Below are positions 14,329 through 22,637 of a DNA stretch of 22,943 nucleotides, piece by piece. Every line of letters begins with the position of its first letter. Position 1 is the first letter of the stretch. Position numbers and translations under genes: made by a program. The stretch lies in NCBI GenBank assembly GCA_036398215.1, contig DASWHK010000209.1, positions 1-22,943 on the forward strand, in the 5' to 3' direction. A model generated the notes under the pieces. The model saw nothing but the letters and a program-made list of their open reading frames with translations. It was not told the origin of the DNA and did no database searches. This DNA is from DASWHK01 sp036398215 (GTDB taxonomy: Bacteria; Acidobacteriota; UBA890).

Positions 14329-15594
14329 ACCGTGCTGCACCGTCGCGCCGTGGCCCAGGCCCTGTCCGAGCGTCTTGACGAGGCGCCCGTCGTCCGGCTA
14401 TCGGGTCCCCGCGCGGCCGGCAAGACGACAACCTGCGTGGCCGAGATCGAGCGCCGCGGCGGCACGATCATCCGGCTCGACGACCCCGACGAGCGCAGCG
14501 CGGCGATGGCGGATCCGCGCGGATACCTGCTCGGCCACGCCCCACCGGTCCTCATAGATGAGTACCAGCGGGTACCCGCCGCGTTGGAGGTCATCAAGCT
14601 CGAGCTGTCGCGTACCGCGGCCGCGGCCGGACAGTGGTTGTTGTGCGGATCCGTTTCCGTCGAAGCGGTCACCGAGGCGGCGGAGTCCCTCGGCGGGCGG
14701 CTCACCGACGTCGTCATGGGTACGCTCACGGTCGACGAGCGCAACGACGGTCCCGAGCCTGTCTTTCTGGCCAAGGTGCTGGAGGAGGGGCCGGCGTCCC
14801 TGCGTGGCTGGCGCCCCGAGAGCAAGCGAGGCCGGGACGAGCTCTTGGAGGAGGCCGTTCGTGGCGGGTTTCCGCTCGTCACCGACCGCGAGACCGCGGC
14901 GGCGCGGCGACGAGGCCTCACCGACTGGGTGAATGCCTCGGTCATCGCGGACAGCGTCAGCGTTGGGGGTGTTCGCGACACCGAGAGCCTGCGGCGAATG
15001 CTACAGCTCTATGCCGCGGCGACCGCGAGGATCACACCCAAGGACCGACCGACAGCCGACCGGCTCGAGATCGACCGCCGCACCGTTGCCCGCTACCGTG
15101 ACCTATTGACGGCGCTCTACGTGACCTGGGATCTGCCTGCCTTCGTCCCCGGCAACGCGACGGGGCAGGTCGTTCGGTCGCCGCGGCTGCACATGGTCGA
15201 CAGCGGCCTGGCCGCGGCGCTCGCCGGACGAGACCAGCCAGACGCGCTGTCCCGCGATCCGCAGTACGCCGGCGCGCTCGTCGAGACGATGGTGGTCAAC
15301 GACTTGCGCGTCCAGGCGAGCGCGCATCCCACCACGCCGCGGCTGCTGCACTTCCGCGAGGACGACGACGAGGTGGATCTCGTCATCGAGACCGATGGAG
15401 GAGGCGTCGTGGGCATCGAAGTGAAGCTCACGTCCAGTCCCGGGAGCCGGAACCTCGCCGGCCTTCGACGCCTGCGCCGCTCCAGCGGCAAGCGATGGGC
15501 CGGAGGCCTCGTCCTCTGCCGTGCTCCCGCAGTCCGCGTGACCAACGATGATCTCGTCATAGCCCCTCTCGAAGCAGTCTGGGACCTTCACTGA
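14323..15594 (+). CDS. AAA family ATPase with DUF4143 C-terminal domain
   Basis: A 423-residue cytoplasmic protein. The N-terminal AAA_14 domain has Walker A GPRAAGKTT (28-36), Walker B VLIDEYQ (76-82) and a sensor-like LLCGS near residue 108, followed by the ESLGGR motif. The C-terminal DUF4143 domain contains the family's LHMVDSGLAAAL segment and ends with a PD-(D/E)xK-like core, DEVDLVIE...VGIEVKLTSS. The family is widespread, often acquired by transfer, and its function is not established. The frame is also open from a GTG at 14302, but the -10 box at 14308-14313 lies inside that extension, so the ATG at 14323 is preferred. It has no Shine-Dalgarno, consistent with a leaderless message. 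No gene that looks like a partner adjoins it. Confidence 0.88.
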   Translation: MDTVLHRRAVAQALSERLDEAPVVRLSGPRAAGKTTTCVAEIERRGGTIIRLDDPDERSAAMADPRGYLLGHAPPVLIDEYQRVPAALEVIKLELSRTAAAAGQWLLCGSVSVEAVTEAAESLGGRLTDVVMGTLTVDERNDGPEPVFLAKVLEEGPASLRGWRPESKRGRDELLEEAVRGGFPLVTDRETAAARRRGLTDWVNASVIADSVSVGGVRDTESLRRMLQLYAAATARITPKDRPTADRLEIDRRTVARYRDLLTALYVTWDLPAFVPGNATGQVVRSPRLHMVDSGLAAALAGRDQPDALSRDPQYAGALVETMVVNDLRVQASAHPTTPRLLHFREDDDEVDLVIETDGGGVVGIEVKLTSSPGSRNLAGLRRLRRSSGKRWAGGLVLCRAPAVRVTNDDLVIAPLEAVWDLH

Positions 15595-15647
15595 GCCGGG
15601 GTCTCCAACTTCGTGGTCGGACGAGGCGGCTGCGGTAACCTGCCGCA

Positions 15648-16955
15648 ATGCGCATCCTGCTGGTCTCTCCATATCACGGCGGCAGCCACGCCGCCTGGGC
15701 CCGAAGCCTGCAGCGCCACAGCCGCCACGAGATCGAGCTGCTGACGCTCCCCGACCGCTTCTGGAAGTGGCGGATGCACGGCGGCGCGGTGACGCTGGCC
15801 CGGCGGTGGCTACGCGATGGGCCGGCGGCGGACGCGATCCTGGCCACCGACATGCTCGACCTGACCACGTTCCTGGCCCTGACACGGCCGGCGACCGACG
15901 GCGTGCCGGCGGTCCTGTACATGCACGAGAACCAGCTCACCTATCCCCTCCCCGCCGCCGGCGAGGGCGGCCCGATGCGGCGCCAGGGCGGCGAGCGCGA
16001 CCACCACTACGCGTTCGTGAACTTCGCCTCGATGCTCGCCGCCGAGCGGGTGGTCTTCAACTCGCGATTCCATCATGACGCCTGGTTCGAGGAGCTGCCG
16101 CGCTTCCTGCGCCACTTCCCTGAGCACAACGAGCTCGGCGCGGTCGAGGCGCTGCGGGCCAGGAGCTCGGTGCTGCCGGTGGGGATCGAGGCCGGCGCGC
16201 TCCGGCGCACCGAGCCCACGGCGGCGCGGGTTTCAGCGCCGGGACCGCAGCCGGCAGGCAAGAGCCAGCCATCCGGGCTCGGGACCGAACGATCACCCAA
16301 GCGAGAAGACCTCCATTCAACCGCTGCCGCCAGCCGAGATCCGGCAAGCGCCGGCTCCGGCACCGCCGGCGCGCCGCTGGTGCTCTGGAACCAGCGCTGG
16401 GAGTACGACAAGAACCCGGCGCAGCTGCTGCGGGCGCTGCGCGACGTAGCCGATCGCGGCGTCGCCTTCCGGCTGGCGATCTGCGGGCGGCCCTATGGCG
16501 AGTCACCGCCGGAGCTCGCCGCCATCCGCGAGGCGTTCGCCGACCGGCTCGTGCATTTCGGCTTCGCCGAGGACGACGCGTACCGTCGTCTTCTCGGGGA
16601 GGCGTCGATCGTCGTGTCGACCGCCGTGCACGAGTTCTTCGGCATCGCCGTGCTCGAGGCGATGGCCGCCGGCGCCTTCGCGATCCTGCCCGACCGGCTC
16701 AGCTACCCGGAGCTGCTCGACGGCCCCGAGGTCGGCGAGGCGACCCGCGAGCGCTGCTTGTATGACTCTCACGAGGGCCTGGTCGATCGGCTCGCCTGGG
16801 GCGTGCAGAGCCCCGGCGAAGCCACCCGCATGGGCGCCGAGCTGGCCCGCAACGCCCGGCGCTTCGACTGGACGCAGGTCGCCCCCGCGTACGATGCCCT
16901 CTTCGAGCGGGTCCGCCGAGAAACAGCCCGCGGAGATCGTCCTCGCGAGCAGTGA
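15648..16955 (+). CDS. DUF3524/GT4-type glycosyltransferase, tRNA-queuosine mannosyltransferase-like
   Basis: A 435-residue cytoplasmic GT-B glycosyltransferase. The N-terminal half is the DUF3524 domain: RILLVSPYHGGSHAAWA, LTLPDRFWKWRMHGGA, ATDMLDLTTFLAL, MHENQLTYP and YAFVNFASMLAADRVVFNS-like sequence. The C-terminal half has WNQRWEYDKNP, GFAEDDAYRRLL and the donor-site motif STAVHEFFGIAVLEAM. The human homologue GTDC1 (QTMAN) mannosylates queuosine in tRNA-Asp, and bacterial members are named after it, so a GDP-mannose-dependent tRNA modification is the best guess; the bacterial activity is inferred. An in-frame low-complexity insert (about residues 189-243, nucleotides 16212-16376) separates the two halves and makes it longer than usual relatives. 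The ATG has only a weak upstream GAGGCGG. Same strand as DUF4143, 53 bases after it. Confidence 0.85.
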   Translation: MRILLVSPYHGGSHAAWARSLQRHSRHEIELLTLPDRFWKWRMHGGAVTLARRWLRDGPAADAILATDMLDLTTFLALTRPATDGVPAVLYMHENQLTYPLPAAGEGGPMRRQGGERDHHYAFVNFASMLAAERVVFNSRFHHDAWFEELPRFLRHFPEHNELGAVEALRARSSVLPVGIEAGALRRTEPTAARVSAPGPQPAGKSQPSGLGTERSPKREDLHSTAAASRDPASAGSGTAGAPLVLWNQRWEYDKNPAQLLRALRDVADRGVAFRLAICGRPYGESPPELAAIREAFADRLVHFGFAEDDAYRRLLGEASIVVSTAVHEFFGIAVLEAMAAGAFAILPDRLSYPELLDGPEVGEATRERCLYDSHEGLVDRLAWGVQSPGEATRMGAELARNARRFDWTQVAPAYDALFERVRRETARGDRPREQ

Positions 16956-17046
16956 CGCCGCCGCGGCGCGCTCTTCAACCTACGGATCAGAGCAGCGTAG
17001 CGTCAGGTACGGCCTCACGATCGGTCACGATCGATCGGCTCGGCCG

Positions 17047-18204
17047 CTACTGCCCGCCGCCTCCCGAGACCGTGAACTTCTGCACCCGCCGGCCGGTGGA
17101 GGCCTCGCCCACGTAGAGGTTGCCCTGCGAGTCGATGCTCATCCCGTGGGGGCGGATGAACTGGCCCACCTGGCGGCCGCCGCGGCCGAACTCGCCGACC
17201 ACCTCGAGGCCGTCGCGCCGCAGGATCCAGACCTTGTGGTTGGTGCCGTCGGCCAGATAGAGCCAGCGTTGCTCCGGGTCCGGTGACAGCGCGATCACGA
17301 ACGCCGAGCCGGAGGCCCGGGTCTCGGGGGCGATGACCTTCTCGGCGACGAACTCGCCGGCGTGGTCGAAGACCTGGATGCGGTTGCCGCGGCGGTCGGC
17401 GACGTAGATCAGCCCGTCGCGCGAGCCGGTGATGCCATGGACGGTGGAGAACTGGCGCGGCGGCGAGCCTTCCGGATCGCCGTCGCGGTAGCGGTACTCG
17501 TCGTCGGGCGGCTCTCCGTAGGCGCCCCAGTGGCGCAGGTACTCGCCGGTCTCGCCGTTCACCACGATCACCCGCCGGTTGCGGTAGCCGTCGGCGATGT
17601 AGACTTCGTTGGTCTCGGGGTCGACCCAGATCCCCGCCGGCCCGCCGAGCAGCTCGGTGTCGTTGCTGCCGGCGTTGACGTCGTACTCGCCGATCGTCAT
17701 CAGCAGCTCGCCGCCGCGGGTGAACTTCTGCACCCGGTGGTGCTGGTAGGTGCCGATCCAGACGAAGTCGTTGTGGTCGACGAAGATCCCGTGCGGGTTG
17801 CGGGGGTAGACGGCGATGTCGTCCTCGGGGACGCCCCATCCCTGCACGACCTCGCCGTTGGCGTCGAGCTCGATCACCGTCGGCGCCGGCACGCAGCAGG
17901 TGCCGATCGGCGGATCTTGCACGGCGGCCGTCTCTTCGGGGGTCAGCGTTTCGGGAAGGTGGGTGACCCAGACGTGGTCCTGGGCATCGACGAAGACGCC
18001 GGTGACCGCGCCGAGGATCCAGTCGTTGGCCAGCTCGCGCGGCCAGCTCGGATCGACCTCGAACGACGGTGTCGCGCCGGCGGCGGGCGCCGACGAGGCG
18101 CCGCCGTCCGTGGTGACGCCGACATCTTGCCCGGCGCCGCAGCCGGTGAGCCCCAGGGAAACAGCCAACGCGAGCGCGCCGAGGATTCTCCGAGCTTCTC
18201 GCAT
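17047..18204 (-). CDS. NHL-repeat beta-propeller lipoprotein (paralogue)
   Basis: A 385-residue lipoprotein with a clear lipobox, LTGC (Cys22). The propeller repeats show NPHGIFVDHNDFVWIG, PAGIWVDPETNEVYIADGYR, VHGITGSRDGLIYVADR and RPHGMSIDSQGNLYVGE. It is a paralogue of the protein at 1075-2427: both have FEVDP.WP at the mature start, QDPP..xCCVPAP (Cys103-Cys104 here), ADGY.NRRV, HWGAYG/FWGAYG and a C-terminal G.GGRQ.GQF segment. It lacks the Gly/Arg linker of the first copy. It starts three bases after the stop of the PQQ dehydrogenase gene, so the two are almost certainly co-translated. A role as docking or accessory lipoprotein for that enzyme is inference from position only. Confidence 0.9.
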   Translation of the reverse strand: MREARRILGALALAVSLGLTGCGAGQDVGVTTDGGASSAPAAGATPSFEVDPSWPRELANDWILGAVTGVFVDAQDHVWVTHLPETLTPEETAAVQDPPIGTCCVPAPTVIELDANGEVVQGWGVPEDDIAVYPRNPHGIFVDHNDFVWIGTYQHHRVQKFTRGGELLMTIGEYDVNAGSNDTELLGGPAGIWVDPETNEVYIADGYRNRRVIVVNGETGEYLRHWGAYGEPPDDEYRYRDGDPEGSPPRQFSTVHGITGSRDGLIYVADRRGNRIQVFDHAGEFVAEKVIAPETRASGSAFVIALSPDPEQRWLYLADGTNHKVWILRRDGLEVVGEFGRGGRQVGQFIRPHGMSIDSQGNLYVGEASTGRRVQKFTVSGGGGQ

Positions 18205-18207
18205 CGG

Positions 18208-20268
18208 CTAGCGCAGCTTCAGCGCCGTCAGGTTGTTGTCCGCCTGCACGACGAGGTGCTGCTGGCCGTCGTGCATGTAGGTCATGATCCCGTAACGGGG
18301 GTTGACCGGCAGCTCGATGCGGCCGAGCTGCTCGCCGGTGGCCTTGTCGCGGGCGTACAGCAGCGGCGTGCCGTCGGAGGCGTTGCCGGTGTGGATCAGC
18401 AGGTTCGAGGTCACGATCTGCGCCGCCTGCCGGCCGCTGCCGGTGCTTTCCGGAAGCTCGACCCCTTGCAGCATCTCGTGCTCCAGGTAGCGCTGGGGCG
18501 TCTCGCCGACCGGTACCCACCAGAGATGCTCACCGGTGTTCATGTCGATCGCCGTGATCTTGCTGTAGGGCGGCTTGTACACCGGCAGGCCGCGGAGGCT
18601 CGGGCCGCGGCCGCCCCTGCCGACGGCGTACGCGCTGATCGTGGTGCCGGTGGGGCGGTCCTCGGGGTCATCGGCTTCGGCGCCCGGCACCATGACGCGG
18701 CTCGTGCAACCTTTCTGCGACGTGACGTAGAGGATGCCGGTCTCCGGGTCGAACGCCGGCGTCCCGTCGATGTTGGTGCCGCCGACGTCGCCGGGGCACC
18801 AGACCGCCGCCTGCTTGCCGAGGTCGTTGTCGCGGTGCAGAGGCGGCTGGAAGAACGGCCCCCACTGGTACGGCTCGAGGGCCTCGAGCGCCGCCTGCTT
18901 GAGCTCGGGCGTGTAGTCGATGAGCTGGTCCTCGGGGAGCCCCTGCATCTCGTAGGGCGCCGGCCGGGTCGGGTGCGGCTGCGTCGGCGACAGGTGCTCG
19001 CCCGGGATCAGCCCCTCCGGGACCGGCCGTTCCTCGATCGGCCAGATGGGCTCGCCGGTCTCGCGGTTGAAGGTGTACGCGAAGGCTTGCTTGCCGACCT
19101 GCACGACCGCCGGGACCTGCTGGCCGTCGACGTTGATGTCGATCAGGATCGGCACCTGCGAGGTGTCGTAGTTCCAGATGTCGTGGTGGACGAGCTGGTA
19201 GTGCCAGACCCTCTCGCCGGTCTCGACGTCGAGCGCGATGAGGCTGGTCGAGAAGAGGTTGTCGCCGGGCCGGAAGCCGCCGTAGAAGTCCTGCGTCGCC
19301 CCGTTCGTGGGCACATAGACGATGCCGAGCTCGGGGTCGGCGGACAGCGGCGCCCATGAGGAGATATCGCCGGTCCACGACCAGGCGTCGTTCTCCCAGG
19401 TCTCGTGGCCGACCTCTCCCGGACCCGGGAGGACGTCGAACTTCCACTTGAAGTCGCCGGTGCGGGCGTCGAACGCCAGGATGTCGCCGGGAATCATCTC
19501 CGTGCGCGTCTGGTTGTAGCCCTGCTCGGCGGAGTTGCCGACCACGATGGTGCCGTTGACGACGATCGGCGGCGAGGAGCTGGTGATGTAGCCCTTCTCC
19601 AGCGGCACGCCCATGGAGGGGTCGTACTCGTGGCCGAGGTGGGCGAGCAGGTCGACCGTGCCGGTCTCGGGGAAGCCCTCGATGGGAACCGCGCCGCCGA
19701 AGCCCTCGAGCGGCTGGCCGGTCTCGGCGTCCAGCGCGTGGAGGAAGAACGCCGGGGTGACGACGAAGATCACGTCGCGGCCGTCGACGTTGGCGTAGGC
19801 AACCCCCTTGCCGTGGTTCTTCCGCATCGAGTACTCCCAGCGGAAGGTCTCGGGCTCGACCCACGACCACAGCAGCTCGCCGCTGCCGGCATCGAGCGCC
19901 ACCACGTGCCGCTTCGAGCCGGCGACGCTGATTAGCTTGCCGTTGACGTAGATCGGCGTAGATCGGGCGTTGACGTCGGGGAAGTCCGAGGCGTCCCAGC
20001 TCCAGGCCACCTGCAGGCTCTCGAAGTTCTCGGCATTGACCTGGTCGAGCTCCGAGTAGCGCTGCCCCTTGAGGTTGCCCGTGATCACGGGCCAGTCGCC
20101 TTCGGTGACGACGCCGGGATCGGGGACGACGTCGCGCCCGCTGCCCGCGGCCCCGCCGCTTGCGCCGTCCTGCTGAACGGCGCAAGCGGCGAAGACGATG
20201 GCGGCGAACGCCATGGCGATGGTGGTGAGTCCGGCAAGGCGTCCGGAACGGCCGATGACTTTTCGCAT
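18208..20268 (-). CDS. PQQ-dependent dehydrogenase (quinoprotein glucose/alcohol dehydrogenase type)
   Basis: A 686-residue exported quinoprotein. The N-terminal signal (LAGLTTIAMAFAAIVFAAC) ends at Cys29 and is probably a lipoprotein signal, though Phe at -3 is not ideal. The mature protein is an eight-bladed PQQ propeller with many W-motifs: GQRYSELDQVNAENFESLQVA-type opening, ALDAGSGELLWSW, AFDARTGDFKWKF, ALDVETGERVWHYQLVHHD, FNRETGEPIWPIEE, AFDPETGILYVTSQ, AIDMNTGEHLWWVPVGETP. The gap around AVWCPGDVGGTNIDGTPAFD matches the family's catalytic-side loop. The family oxidises alcohols or sugars in the periplasm with PQQ; the substrate cannot be read from sequence. No cytochrome domain is fused to it. 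The ATG at 20268 has GGAGT eight bases upstream; longer forms of the frame have no signal peptide at their start. Confidence 0.92.
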   Translation of the reverse strand: MRKVIGRSGRLAGLTTIAMAFAAIVFAACAVQQDGASGGAAGSGRDVVPDPGVVTEGDWPVITGNLKGQRYSELDQVNAENFESLQVAWSWDASDFPDVNARSTPIYVNGKLISVAGSKRHVVALDAGSGELLWSWVEPETFRWEYSMRKNHGKGVAYANVDGRDVIFVVTPAFFLHALDAETGQPLEGFGGAVPIEGFPETGTVDLLAHLGHEYDPSMGVPLEKGYITSSSPPIVVNGTIVVGNSAEQGYNQTRTEMIPGDILAFDARTGDFKWKFDVLPGPGEVGHETWENDAWSWTGDISSWAPLSADPELGIVYVPTNGATQDFYGGFRPGDNLFSTSLIALDVETGERVWHYQLVHHDIWNYDTSQVPILIDINVDGQQVPAVVQVGKQAFAYTFNRETGEPIWPIEERPVPEGLIPGEHLSPTQPHPTRPAPYEMQGLPEDQLIDYTPELKQAALEALEPYQWGPFFQPPLHRDNDLGKQAAVWCPGDVGGTNIDGTPAFDPETGILYVTSQKGCTSRVMVPGAEADDPEDRPTGTTISAYAVGRGGRGPSLRGLPVYKPPYSKITAIDMNTGEHLWWVPVGETPQRYLEHEMLQGVELPESTGSGRQAAQIVTSNLLIHTGNASDGTPLLYARDKATGEQLGRIELPVNPRYGIMTYMHDGQQHLVVQADNNLTALKLR

Positions 20269-20326
20269 CTGATGTACTCCGACGGCGGTTGGGGAGTGGG
20301 GATCTTCGGGACTCTGCGAAGCGGAG

Positions 20327-20354
20327 ATTACATGGTCGCGGCCCGATACACCAA
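20327..20354 (-). promoter_or_regulatory. Putative promoter of the PQQ dehydrogenase operon
   Basis: On the minus strand TTGGTG (20354-20349) and TGTAAT (20332-20327, five of six to consensus) are separated by 16 bases. The leader would be about 50 bases. The rest of this 218-base divergent spacer serves the membrane protein gene on the other strand and shows no gene. Confidence 0.35.
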
Positions 20355-20486
20355 GGCCCGCCCTTGACTCCATCATCGGCGGGACGGCGCCCGCCTGCGG
20401 CCGGACTCGCCTCGCGACGGGGTCCGGAAGATCTTGCCGGCACCGGTGTATCATCGCCGCCGACTCGAGACCCCCGGAGGATCCAC

Positions 20487-21173
20487 ATGGGATGGTTGCA
20501 GCTCGATCCCGCCGGCATCGCGGCGCGCGCCCGGACGGCGGATTCAGTGAGGGTGCCCACGCTGGCGGCGTCGATGGGACGGGGGGCGGTCGGCTTCGCG
20601 ATCGTCAGCGTCGCCGGCTTCGCCCCGTGGGCCTTCCTGGGACGCTGGCTGGGACAGACCGTCGGCGAGCTCGGCCTGTACGCCGCCTGCGCCCTCGTGT
20701 TCGTCGGCCTCAGCGGCCTGCTTCTCCACCCCTTGGTGATCGGCCCCGGCTCGTTGCCGCGCTTCTACAAGCTGTTCACGCCGGCGTTCCTCGCCTACTC
20801 GATCGGCTGGATCGCCGGATGGATGGGCCTCGGCGGCCACCTCGGCGGACTGCTCGGCCTGCTCGCCGGCACCGCGATCATGGGCTGGATCCTGGTGACC
20901 GCGTTCGAGGCCTCCGGGGCCCTCGTCAAGGTGGTCGCGGCGCTCTTCGTTCTCAACGCGATCGGCTACTTCGCCGGTGGCTGGATCGCCTACGGCGTCA
21001 TGGGGAGCGAGTCCCTGCCCCTGATCGGCAACGTCGTCTCCCGGGGAACGCAGATGAGAATCGGCATGCTGCTATGGGGCGTCTTCTACGGCCTCGGCCT
21101 CGGCGCCGGCCTCGGCTACGCCTTCCACGCCTGCCAGGAGCGCGCCCGCCAGCTCCTCCTCGCCACAAGCTGA
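20487..21173 (+). CDS. Six-helix membrane protein of unknown function
   Basis: A 228-residue integral membrane protein that I do not recognise as a named family. Hydrophobic segments at about residues 32-51, 62-84, 97-114, 117-138, 147-172 and 191-213 give six predicted helices, rich in Gly and Ala with small-residue packing (GGHLGGLLGLLAG, YGLGLGAGLGYAF). The first 30 residues are amphipathic or polar (MGWLQLDPAGIAARARTADS), so there is no cleavable signal. No catalytic or transport motif is visible. CGGAGG six bases before the ATG fixes the start. It is divergent from the PQQ dehydrogenase operon and converges on the 6-bladed propeller gene, only four bases separating the two stop codons. 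It could be an assembly or permease-like component, but nothing in the sequence decides it. Confidence 0.8.
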   Translation: MGWLQLDPAGIAARARTADSVRVPTLAASMGRGAVGFAIVSVAGFAPWAFLGRWLGQTVGELGLYAACALVFVGLSGLLLHPLVIGPGSLPRFYKLFTPAFLAYSIGWIAGWMGLGGHLGGLLGLLAGTAIMGWILVTAFEASGALVKVVAALFVLNAIGYFAGGWIAYGVMGSESLPLIGNVVSRGTQMRIGMLLWGVFYGLGLGAGLGYAFHACQERARQLLLATS

Positions 21174-21182
21174 GCACTCAGC
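21169..21182. terminator. Compact inverted repeat spanning two convergent stop codons
   Basis: GCTGAG-CA-CTCAGC is a perfect 14-base symmetric element containing the TGA of both convergent genes. It could form a small stem of five or six pairs on either transcript. No T-run follows, so termination is only a possibility. Confidence 0.3.
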
Positions 21183-22431
21183 GCTCGCCGGGAAGCACCA
21201 GCCGGTAGCGCTTCACCATGATCGTGCCGACCTCGTCCTGCACGACGCCGACGACCATGTCGCCGTGAATGTACGGTCGCGCGGGCTCGCTGCGGTTGCG
21301 GTCGAGGGGTTCGAGTCGGAGCTCGTCGGGTACTTCCACCGCACCCAGGTACCGCCCGTCGGCAGCGAATGCATCGACGATGCGCGTTTCCTTCCAGCAG
21401 CTGTCCGGAGGACCCTGCATGGGGATGTCCGCTTCGCAGGTGTCGTCCTCGTAGCCGGCGCCCGCCCGCACCACCCAGACCTCGCCCGAGACCGCGGGGA
21501 CGAACGCCTGAAACGCCGGCTTCACGGCGGGGATCTCCGGCGCGTCCCATTGCCACCCCGCGTCTGCCTGCCGCAGGAACTCACCCACGCGGGCGCGGTG
21601 CCAGGCCGCCTCGGCTTCGGCGACCATCACCGGCTCGGCCCTTGCTTCGATGGGCAACTCCGTGCCGTCTTGCCGGCGAACGGTGAACCGGTACGCGTCC
21701 CCGGCGCCGTGGATGGTCGCCCCCGTGGGGGACATCGCGTACACCGGCAAGGGCCAGAAGGGAACGTCGCGGGCAAACGACGCGCCATCGGCCCGCACCG
21801 CCGTCATTCTCGGGGGACGGCCCTCGGTCTCCGGATACGGGAGCACGCTGCCTGCCTGCCCCTCGGGACCCCACGGTGCCATCCCACCGAAGTACGGCAC
21901 GTAGAGCTCACCCGCCGTGGTGACAACCAGCGGTCGCACAGCAAAGTAGGGCCTGATAGGCCATGTATCGACGAGCTCTCCACCCGTATCGAACACCGTG
22001 ATCCGCCCGATCTGGGAATCGCGAACGAACACGCGTTGTCCCACCACCAGGCCGGCCGGCGAGCGGAACTCGCCGGGGCCGTCGCCTTCGTTGCCCAGGT
22101 CCTGCACATGGACCCCATTCAGGTCGTATACGCGGACGCGATGGACCTGCGGGTCGAGCGCGAAGATGCGGCCGTCGGCAACCCCGACGCCGATGACGTT
22201 GCCGAACATGTAGGCGTCCTCTCCGGCTTCCACGCCGATCGATGCCTCCTCGACCAGCGTCGCCGGGCCGCCCCAGATCGAGCCGGATTCATTGACCACG
22301 GTCGTGACATTGCCCGCGGACGTGATCGAGCCGACCCAGGTGCCTTCGGTCCCAACGGAGCCTTCTGGGGATGCGCAGGCGATGGTGCCGAGCGCAACGA
22401 TGGATGCCGTGGTCATTGAGCGAAGATCCAT
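21178..22431 (-). CDS. 6-bladed beta-propeller lipoprotein
   Basis: A 417-residue exported protein. The signal peptide (MTTASIVALGTIAC) ends at Cys19, a probable lipoprotein cysteine although TIAC is a weak lipobox. The body shows the features of the 6-bladed beta-propeller family found in Gemmatimonadota, Acidobacteriota and Bacteroidota: GVGVADGRIFALDPQVHRVRVYDLNGVHVQDLGNEGDGPGEFRSP-type blade (shown in part here: GNEGDGPGEFRSPAGL), RITVFDTGGELVDTW, SGEVWVVRAG, and a final blade IHGDMVVGVVQDEVGTIMV. Cysteines in DDTCEADIP and DSCWKE could pair. Function is unknown. The ATG at 22431 lacks a clear Shine-Dalgarno; the ATG at 22416 (MTTAS) would shorten it by five residues and still keep the signal peptide. 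It lies directly downstream of the tRNA gene on the same strand. Confidence 0.85.
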   Translation of the reverse strand: MDLRSMTTASIVALGTIACASPEGSVGTEGTWVGSITSAGNVTTVVNESGSIWGGPATLVEEASIGVEAGEDAYMFGNVIGVGVADGRIFALDPQVHRVRVYDLNGVHVQDLGNEGDGPGEFRSPAGLVVGQRVFVRDSQIGRITVFDTGGELVDTWPIRPYFAVRPLVVTTAGELYVPYFGGMAPWGPEGQAGSVLPYPETEGRPPRMTAVRADGASFARDVPFWPLPVYAMSPTGATIHGAGDAYRFTVRRQDGTELPIEARAEPVMVAEAEAAWHRARVGEFLRQADAGWQWDAPEIPAVKPAFQAFVPAVSGEVWVVRAGAGYEDDTCEADIPMQGPPDSCWKETRIVDAFAADGRYLGAVEVPDELRLEPLDRNRSEPARPYIHGDMVVGVVQDEVGTIMVKRYRLVLPGER

Positions 22432-22462
22432 GCGCCGGATGGTAAGTGGCCCGTCGAGCGGA

Positions 22463-22486
22463 TCAAAGGTGGAGTTTTGCCTTTGA
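22463..22486 (-). terminator. Hairpin just downstream of tRNA-Arg
   Basis: TCAAAGG and CCTTTGA form a perfect 7-bp stem with a 10-base loop, starting seven bases beyond the tRNA 3' end. Position favours a role in tRNA 3' processing or termination. It lacks a following T-run on the minus strand. Confidence 0.4.
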
Positions 22487-22492
22487 ACGAAA

Positions 22493-22565
22493 TGCCCCTG
22501 CCAGGACTCGAACCTGGGCTCCGGGATTAGGAATCCCGTGCTCTCTCCACCTGAGCTACAGGGGC
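22493..22565 (-). tRNA. tRNA-Arg (anticodon CCU)
   Basis: A full cloverleaf can be drawn on the minus strand. The acceptor stem is GCCCCTG with CAGGGGC and discriminator A. The D stem is GCTC/GAGC, the anticodon stem CGGGA/TCCCG with loop TTCCTAA (anticodon CCT), the variable region GAGC, and the T stem CCAGG/CCTGG with loop TTCGAGT. The length is 73 bases and the 3' CCA is not encoded. It reads AGG codons, which are rare in GC-rich genomes. Confidence 0.95.
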
Positions 22566-22637
22566 AAGCCGATCTCGGTCACAGGCGTGCGGAAGAAAAT
22601 CACCCGAATTCTGCCACGTCACGCGAGGGACCGTCGC

